Made by a program: the position numbers and the translations under genes. Shown here piece after piece: positions 58,768 through 64,000 of a stretch of DNA of 64,000 nt (positions are counted from its first letter, which is position 1; each line of letters begins with the position of its first letter). Source of the stretch: a virus. A model generated the notes under the pieces. That model was not told the DNA's origin. It saw nothing but the letters and a program-made list of their open reading frames with translations, and searched no databases. The stretch spans positions 1 through 64,000 of the IMG/VR virus record IMGVR_UViG_3300021197_001180; one strand, given 5' to 3'.

Positions 58768-58977
58768 CTATTCCAGTTCATGTAAGGGTTCTGAGTCACA
58801 GAGTTCTTTATGTAATCGATTATAAATCTTCTCCGTTTCATCATTAAGTTCCGAGTGTAATAAGACCTTAAAGAACTCAAGCTGTAAGGACTTATAGTCC
58901 TGATGTTCCACATAGAAACCTTCAGCCTGGGGTTCCATGCCTCCATTACCATTGTACTCATCAAAACGTTTAACCAT
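58768..58977 (-). CDS. hypothetical protein, 69 aa
   Basis: Begins MVKRFDEYNGNGGMEPQ; helical with an acidic end. Its end lies 13 bases before the AUC start of the next gene. Unknown. Confidence 0.6.
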   Translation of the reverse strand: MVKRFDEYNGNGGMEPQAEGFYVEHQDYKSLQLEFFKVLLHSELNDETEKIYNRLHKELCDSEPLHELE

Positions 58978-58988
58978 TCCAGACTCCT

Positions 58989-60806
58989 CTAGACTGTATA
59001 CCGACGCAACAAGGTAGTCAACTCAGCAACATCACTTGAAGGTACACGGAAAGTGTTACCGTTAATAGTGAATGAAGTAGTTGCTTGTTGTGCGAGCTGT
59101 TGTTGCTCCTGTTGAATTCTGGTGAACTCTGTGGCTGCGATCTTTTGGATGCGAGCCTTGTTGATCCTGATCTCCTGACTACCATTCAATGGCATCATGA
59201 TTACTTCATTGTTAGGATGATCAAGACGTACAATTGTACCTACAGTATTCACAGCTAAGCCATGACCACCTGCACCAGATACAACCTTTAAGTTCTGGCC
59301 GTCCTGAAGGATACCATTACGTGCATCTCGCATCACTGGTTGTGAAGGATCAGCAGGTAATACATCTGAACTGTTAACTTCACCATCACTGAAGTGAGTA
59401 GTGTTATAGAACAGGATATCTTCTTCATGTTGTACACCTAAGTATACAGTACCAGAGTTTGCACCTGCTCGGATAGCTACGATCTCATGAGTACCTGTCG
59501 ATAAGACACGAGACTCAGAGGTGAAGGTGGCACGACCTGTTGCATTAACATGGGTGTGATCAGATAACATTACCACTCGCTCAGGTGACTCAGGTGGTAC
59601 ATCTAATGATGATAATGTACCATCAGATGGGCCTTCTAATACAACTGCTGGAGCTACTGGAGCTGCTGGAGCTACTGGAGCTGCTGGAGCTGCTGGAGCT
59701 ACTGGAGCTGCTGGAGCTACTGGAGCTGCTGGAGCTGCTAAGGTAAAGTGTCGAGGCTGATATGGTGTTGAAGTACCACGATCATTAGTCACAAAGATAA
59801 CTGTATTAGATACACGATTAACTGTGTATACATTACCACGTGTTAAGGTAGTAATACGGCTATCTGCTGGGCTAAAAGTTACTCGTTGACCTACTGCTGC
59901 TTGATTGATATTCATTTCTGTACTCTCCTGAGTGATTAAAGTTTCTTCTGTATCTGTTGATTGGGAGCCTTCAAATTCTGTAGGGTCCCAAGGAGTTATT
60001 GGAGTGGATGTTAAGAGTTCATTAAATGCTCTAGCATATCGCTCCAATGTTGTGCCTTCTAAACCACAGGCTGTGTTTACTTCTACGATATAGAAACTCT
60101 CACGAGTTCTAATGATATCTACTGCACCGAAGTCCAGACCTAAAGAACTTACAGCTCTCACTGCCTGATCAAGTACTCGTTGATTCTCCGACAGTTCCTG
60201 TAGCCTCTGACCTGAACGGACAAAGATAGTACCAGCGGCATGATTCATTATAGATCTATCACGCTCCTCACTAGGTACATCACTACGGAATGCTTTCCTT
60301 ACAGCATCAATGACTACACCATTAACTACATGAACTCTAAACTCATGACGGGTATCAACACCCTTGGTATACAGAGGTGCTTGTACTACCTCTTCAGGTG
60401 TAGTAGCAATAACAATACCATCACCAGAGTTACCCTGTAAAGTGGTACGACAGTAGACTCTATGGCCTTGCTGTGTCCACTCACATGCAGCATTCCTTGA
60501 GGATGTGAATTCTAAGGCATCAACGTTACCTGCATTACTCCAAGTTCTAAAGGCATTTAGTTTGTTAGATGTTAACCTAACAGCTGAAGGTGCATTAAAG
60601 ATCCTTGGAGACCCTTGGATATTACAGTTCCTAAGTAGATTAGATCTTGAAGATCCCCAGTTAATGACTGTTGATACTGGTCGATTATAATAACCTCGGT
60701 CAGCTCTACGGTTAAAGTTCAAGTGACCCATAGCTCCTAAAGCTTCCCCTAAGGCAGTCTTTGAATCACTTATACGGTTACCTAAGATCGCTAAGTTTCT
60801 AGGCAT
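58989..60806 (-). CDS. ATP-grasp ligase with proline-rich linker and SH3-like repeats
   Basis: 605 residues from ATG 60,806. The N-terminal 280 residues have the ATP-grasp order (GIVIATTPEEVV, EFRVHVVNGVVI, GAVDIIRTRESFYIVEVNTACG, with the metal-binding Glu-Val-Asn). An Ala-Pro-Val repeat linker follows (residues about 350-380), and three beta-barrel-like domains with turns such as VGQRVTFSPAD. It activates a carboxylate with ATP to join amines, probably with the amidoligases beside it. Confidence 0.8.
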   Translation of the reverse strand: MPRNLAILGNRISDSKTALGEALGAMGHLNFNRRADRGYYNRPVSTVINWGSSRSNLLRNCNIQGSPRIFNAPSAVRLTSNKLNAFRTWSNAGNVDALEFTSSRNAACEWTQQGHRVYCRTTLQGNSGDGIVIATTPEEVVQAPLYTKGVDTRHEFRVHVVNGVVIDAVRKAFRSDVPSEERDRSIMNHAAGTIFVRSGQRLQELSENQRVLDQAVRAVSSLGLDFGAVDIIRTRESFYIVEVNTACGLEGTTLERYARAFNELLTSTPITPWDPTEFEGSQSTDTEETLITQESTEMNINQAAVGQRVTFSPADSRITTLTRGNVYTVNRVSNTVIFVTNDRGTSTPYQPRHFTLAAPAAPVAPAAPVAPAAPAAPVAPAAPVAPAVVLEGPSDGTLSSLDVPPESPERVVMLSDHTHVNATGRATFTSESRVLSTGTHEIVAIRAGANSGTVYLGVQHEEDILFYNTTHFSDGEVNSSDVLPADPSQPVMRDARNGILQDGQNLKVVSGAGGHGLAVNTVGTIVRLDHPNNEVIMMPLNGSQEIRINKARIQKIAATEFTRIQQEQQQLAQQATTSFTINGNTFRVPSSDVAELTTLLRRYTV

Positions 60807-61755
60807 TACGTCTCTCCATTCCACGTTGTGTCAATCTCTCTGTGTCTATGGTAGCCAACAGATTATTGAATGGTTGATGGTTTGTTGGAGGACTTACAGA
60901 TCTTTCGGTCAATGAATGAACAAAGTCCTGAGCTGAACGGATACCTTTAAGGATATCATCTTCCACACCACCATAACTAAGGATACCTTTGTAACCACCT
61001 AAGACTTCAGTGAATATAGAATCAATACCCATATCTTCTTTAGTCTGTAGGACATTCAAAGGTGTTATGTTGTCACGCTCCATACAGTAAGCTTTAATTG
61101 ACAGCAAAATATTTATCCAACGAATGATACTATTTTTATTAGCAGTACCTTCATGCATTCTAAACTCCAATGAACCATAACGTGGAACAGAGGATAGGTT
61201 AATACCTGCATACTTGGTAGCACTAGCAGTCCAAGCCTGACTGATAGCATTGTTACGACTATTCGTAGTACTATCAGCCTTATAGACCTTAGTGATTCTG
61301 TTAATCAAGTCTTGACAATCTAACAGAGACCAACAGAAATGATTGTTAGATCTATGCTCAGCCACATACTTGTACAACACTGGCTCAAACATTGCAGATA
61401 AGGTAATGAATGCCATCATCTGATTGAATGTCATGTCTCTGATATCAACGTGAACATGAACCGAAGTCCTTTCACTAAAGGCATTGTCTAAACTCTGACG
61501 CCCTTTGATAACATCAATCTCACATAAGGCCAAGAACAATTCATCCTGACACTTAGGTTTCTTTAAGACAATCTCATAACCAGAGATAGACCCTTCACTT
61601 ACACGATTCCAATGTGTTAGATTGGCTACAGCTTGTGAGCTAACCCCTTCCATCTCAATCTCTAAACCCACAAAGGATTCAGATACAAAGATAGAACCAC
61701 CCAGCGCACTAGGATGTGTCGGTGATGCCATACCTAATATACTATGCATATCCAT
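60799..61755 (-). CDS. amidoligase (Amidoligase_2-type)
   Basis: 318 residues. FVGLEIEMEG, VHVHVDI and GSLEFRMHEGT are the conserved acidic/His/Arg elements of the glutamine-synthetase-like amidoligase fold. It forms amide or peptide bonds from ATP, a carboxylate and an amine. It overlaps the 221-residue gene before it and the ATP-grasp gene after it. Confidence 0.85.
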   Translation of the reverse strand: MDMHSILGMASPTHPSALGGSIFVSESFVGLEIEMEGVSSQAVANLTHWNRVSEGSISGYEIVLKKPKCQDELFLALCEIDVIKGRQSLDNAFSERTSVHVHVDIRDMTFNQMMAFITLSAMFEPVLYKYVAEHRSNNHFCWSLLDCQDLINRITKVYKADSTTNSRNNAISQAWTASATKYAGINLSSVPRYGSLEFRMHEGTANKNSIIRWINILLSIKAYCMERDNITPLNVLQTKEDMGIDSIFTEVLGGYKGILSYGGVEDDILKGIRSAQDFVHSLTERSVSPPTNHQPFNNLLATIDTERLTQRGMERRNA

Positions 61756-62407
61756 GGCTTAACTCCTCTAAGATTTCAGTTAAGTATTCGTACTGCTCAA
61801 ACAATACAGGTAAAGTTTCAGGTACTAAGCCCACTAACTTAGTCTTATAATACACAGCCACACCATACTGAGGATGATTAGCTAAGGCAAACTTCTTACA
61901 GAATGCAATAGAGATAGCATCCCCTGAGACTATAGAACCTAAAGCCCTTGAGTATGTAGGGTAATGATTATTAAACATGTTAGATAAAGTACTATGCTTA
62001 CCTTGACGTGAGCTTGTGTCAATAGAAGTACTGAAGTAACGTGACTGTTCCTTACAGATGACATCACGTTTAATGATATCAAAACTTAAGGAACGTTTAA
62101 CTTGACGGCTTGCTCTGCCTTCATGCCATAAAGCCACAGTCTTTCGGGTTGCTCTACACTCTAGATTTCCCATCCCTAATTCTGGACGTTCAATTACTAG
62201 ACGTGGATCATTCATCCTCACAGACTCATGGTTACCATTAAGTACATTACTATACTCTAAGGTAGGGTTACTTGAATCACCACCTACACCTTCAATATAG
62301 ATAGGCTGGATGATACCTAATGAATCACGAAGACCCATGTAAGTACCACGATGACGCATCGAAGCATCCCCTGAAGACCTAAAGCGTTGACGGAAATCTC
62401 TAGACAT
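61742..62407 (-). CDS. hypothetical protein in the amidoligase operon, 221 aa
   Basis: Start at ATG 62,407 (MSRDFRQRFRSSGDAS), which overlaps the upstream ligase stop. No family recognised. Two cysteines and several Arg-rich segments; the C-terminus ends in a long helix (LFEQYEYLTEILEELSHG). Strict co-location with both ligases suggests a pathway partner or substrate carrier. Confidence 0.65.
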   Translation of the reverse strand: MSRDFRQRFRSSGDASMRHRGTYMGLRDSLGIIQPIYIEGVGGDSSNPTLEYSNVLNGNHESVRMNDPRLVIERPELGMGNLECRATRKTVALWHEGRASRQVKRSLSFDIIKRDVICKEQSRYFSTSIDTSSRQGKHSTLSNMFNNHYPTYSRALGSIVSGDAISIAFCKKFALANHPQYGVAVYYKTKLVGLVPETLPVLFEQYEYLTEILEELSHGYA

Positions 62408-63218
62408 TTGGCACCTCATCTAATTGATATTGATCCATAAGATCCAAGGCATACTGTTGATCTGACATATCAATAGTGTTAGCTACTGCATCATTCTCAA
62501 TCCGTAAGCCCCCAAGGAAAGCTCGTAAAGCTTCAGCTGTTTGAGTATACACCCAACGCATTGTATCCTCTGACTTTAACCAGAAGTTACTAAGCACTCG
62601 GTACTCAAGGCCGTAAGGTTTAACACGTAAAGCACCAGCCTTACCATATAGTTCACGACGCTTGGCATCAGAGTCTAAAAGAAGAGAAGGTACACCTAAG
62701 TATAGGTCAAGTACCTTAGTCAGTTCACAACAAACATTGATATAGTCTGGATTGTCGATGTCCTGATTCTCTGTCCATCCAATGTGCACATGCCCTGCCG
62801 CTGTCCTGAAGGGTACTTCAGCATCCGGCTTAGGGTTATCTTTACCTGTATAGGCATTGAGATCTGAGGAACAACCAAGTTCTTTGGCTTGCTCAGGTTG
62901 CTTGTCGATGTATTCCTTACCGAAGTTAGCAGTAGGAATTACAGACAGCGTTACACCATTTGGAAGTTGACCCACTAATTGCTTCATCACTGAGGTAATC
63001 TTCTCTACGAAGTCTTCCTCTGATTGAGCAGGGTCAATGTTAAACTCTAATGCCATCCCATCTACTTGGATTGCACCATCCTTGACAGGATAAGGGTTAT
63101 CTTTATCTCCCTTAACCATGCCATATGCTGAACACAATACACCACGTCGGGATGCAAAGACTTCAGGGTCAGCACCAACCTGAAGATTTAATTCATTACC
63201 GTCAACTGAAATTTTCAT
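62400..63218 (-). CDS. COOH-NH2 ligase-type phage amidoligase
   Basis: 272 residues. VGADPEVF, AAGHVHIGW and LEYRVLSNFW match the phage carboxylate-amine ligase family (glutamine-synthetase-like fold). It joins a carboxylate to an amine with ATP. TTGATATG separates it from the preceding gene. Second ligase of the operon. Confidence 0.88.
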   Translation of the reverse strand: MKISVDGNELNLQVGADPEVFASRRGVLCSAYGMVKGDKDNPYPVKDGAIQVDGMALEFNIDPAQSEEDFVEKITSVMKQLVGQLPNGVTLSVIPTANFGKEYIDKQPEQAKELGCSSDLNAYTGKDNPKPDAEVPFRTAAGHVHIGWTENQDIDNPDYINVCCELTKVLDLYLGVPSLLLDSDAKRRELYGKAGALRVKPYGLEYRVLSNFWLKSEDTMRWVYTQTAEALRAFLGGLRIENDAVANTIDMSDQQYALDLMDQYQLDEVPNV

Positions 63219-63219
63219 A

Positions 63220-63426
63220 TCAATAACTCATGTTTGCTAGGTGAAAATGACAAGGCCCACATAGATACCGAGTATCATTGAGCCAATAAATATCTGAGGC
63301 TTTCGAGGCATCATTCGCGGGTTCACAACACTGATCACATCCCTCATCTACTAAGTCTAACCAGACTTTATAAGGTAGTTGATCGTCATTGGGCCCGATA
63401 ACTGTGAGATTATCAGACCCGTCTAC
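63220..63426 (-). CDS. small zinc-ribbon protein, start uncertain
   Basis: Open for about 68 codons with DEGCDQCCEP and YLCGPCH, two Cys pairs suggesting a zinc ribbon. No ATG/GTG/TTG follows the in-frame TGA upstream, and no codon sits at a clear ribosome site. GTA 63,426 or ATC 63,399 are possible. It ends one base before the ligase ATG. Confidence 0.5.
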   Translation of the reverse strand, partial: VDGSDNLTVIGPNDDQLPYKVWLDLVDEGCDQCCEPANDASKASDIYWLNDTRYLCGPCHFHLANMSY

Positions 63427-64000
63427 TTTGAACCCATAGTTCCTTGAGCAAAGTCATCCCAAGGCATGTTGTATGTCACTGTACCAAGAGTAACAAACAA
63501 ATTAACTATGTTGTTTATCTTCTTGATGTAAGAGATAGTGTAACGATGGTTACTTGGAACACCAATCTTACTACCTAAGAACACTGCCGTACCGCCTTCA
63601 GCTACAACTGAATCATCTTTAAGATGTACAACCTTCTCATCTTTCTTCAGGTTTGCCGCTGTATCTTTAGGTACTTGATCCATCTGCCATTCATAATCAT
63701 CAAGCTTCGCCTTCCTAAGGTTCATCTTAGATAATATAACAGAGAATTCACCCATTTTATCATCATCAAAGTCTTGGTCTGCTTTAAGATCTTTAGGAGC
63801 TTCAAAGCCTACGATGTATGAAGAGATCATACCATTGGTAAGACGTACAGTCTCATCAAATTCCTTTTGAGTAACACCATGTACTATAGTATTACAGTAA
63901 GGGTAATCCATTGAGATACCTTGAGCCTGACCATGCTGACTACCATCTTGATAAGGTTTCCATTCAGTCAAGAATGTACCAACCCTTTCATCTAATAGCA
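63423..64000 (-). CDS. hypothetical protein, N-terminus beyond right edge
   Basis: The frame stays open to base 64,000, so the protein is incomplete (at least 191 residues visible). Segments FDDDKMGEF, GTAVFLGSK and YTISYIKK. Beta-rich C-terminus. Function unknown; it is upstream of the ligase genes and likely co-transcribed. Confidence 0.6.
   Translation of the reverse strand, partial: LLDERVGTFLTEWKPYQDGSQHGQAQGISMDYPYCNTIVHGVTQKEFDETVRLTNGMISSYIVGFEAPKDLKADQDFDDDKMGEFSVILSKMNLRKAKLDDYEWQMDQVPKDTAANLKKDEKVVHLKDDSVVAEGGTAVFLGSKIGVPSNHRYTISYIKKINNIVNLFVTLGTVTYNMPWDDFAQGTMGSK

Noticed and set aside
1-64000. Search for phage RNA polymerase, integrase or repressor
   Set aside because: No protein with such motifs was seen, so T7-style transcription or lysogeny is not claimed; they could lie outside the window.

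Overview
The window looks like most of the genome of a lytic, tailed, podovirus-type dsDNA phage, probably of a marine gammaproteobacterium (host inferred, not shown). It carries a T7-type replication set: family A DNA polymerase, primase-helicase, SSB, endonuclease I-like resolvase and 5'-3' exonuclease. Next to these are class I ribonucleotide reductase, ThyX, a MazG-like hydrolase and a glutaredoxin. The virion genes include two tail tubular proteins and a 1187-residue internal virion-like protein. I see no phage RNA polymerase and no integrase. The layout recalls SIO1/VpV262-type podoviruses, but the genome is larger; that comparison is from memory.

Layout: (1) 1-10,086, minus strand: many small, mostly membrane or unknown genes, with an SPFH/band-7 protein, a metallophosphoesterase, tRNA-Arg(CCU), a gamma-glutamylcyclotransferase-like gene and, at the very edge, a class II glutamine amidotransferase. 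(2) 10,087-11,638: a repeat-rich divergent non-coding region. (3) 11,639-41,412, plus strand: a perfect sigma70 promoter, an ECF-like sigma factor, terminase, portal, scaffold, capsid, head/tail decorations, tail tubes, fibres, internal virion proteins and a holin. (4) 41,423-41,457: a bidirectional terminator. (5) 41,465-64,000, minus strand: glutaredoxin, an outer-membrane barrel, nucleotide metabolism, lysozyme, replication, then an amidoligase/ATP-grasp operon running off the right edge. If the genome is circular or circularly permuted, the amidoligases on the right and the amidotransferase/cyclotransferase on the left belong to one leftward operon.

Two features stand out. First, about ten genes, including DNA polymerase, both ribonucleotide reductase subunits and probably the large terminase, have no usable ATG/GTG/TTG. 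They start instead at AUU, AUA, AUC or CUG a few bases behind a strong Shine-Dalgarno sequence. These are the codons that initiation factor IF3 normally discriminates against, so the pattern may be a translational control system. Second, three tandem arrays (42.1-42.8, 49.7-50.6 and 54.0-55.7 kb) hold 19 tiny genes joined stop-to-start by ATGA overlaps. Sixteen encode proteins ending in Glu-Glu-Leu-Ile, because those codons double as the ribosome binding site of the next gene; many start Met-Arg-Tyr-Phe/Tyr.

Other notable items are a duplicated three-way-junction RNA with compensatory base changes, a duplicated sigma70 promoter of which one copy has no gene behind it, and genome-wide intergenic hairpins built from one CCCTAAAG-type arm. 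All product names rest on motifs read by eye; no database search was run.
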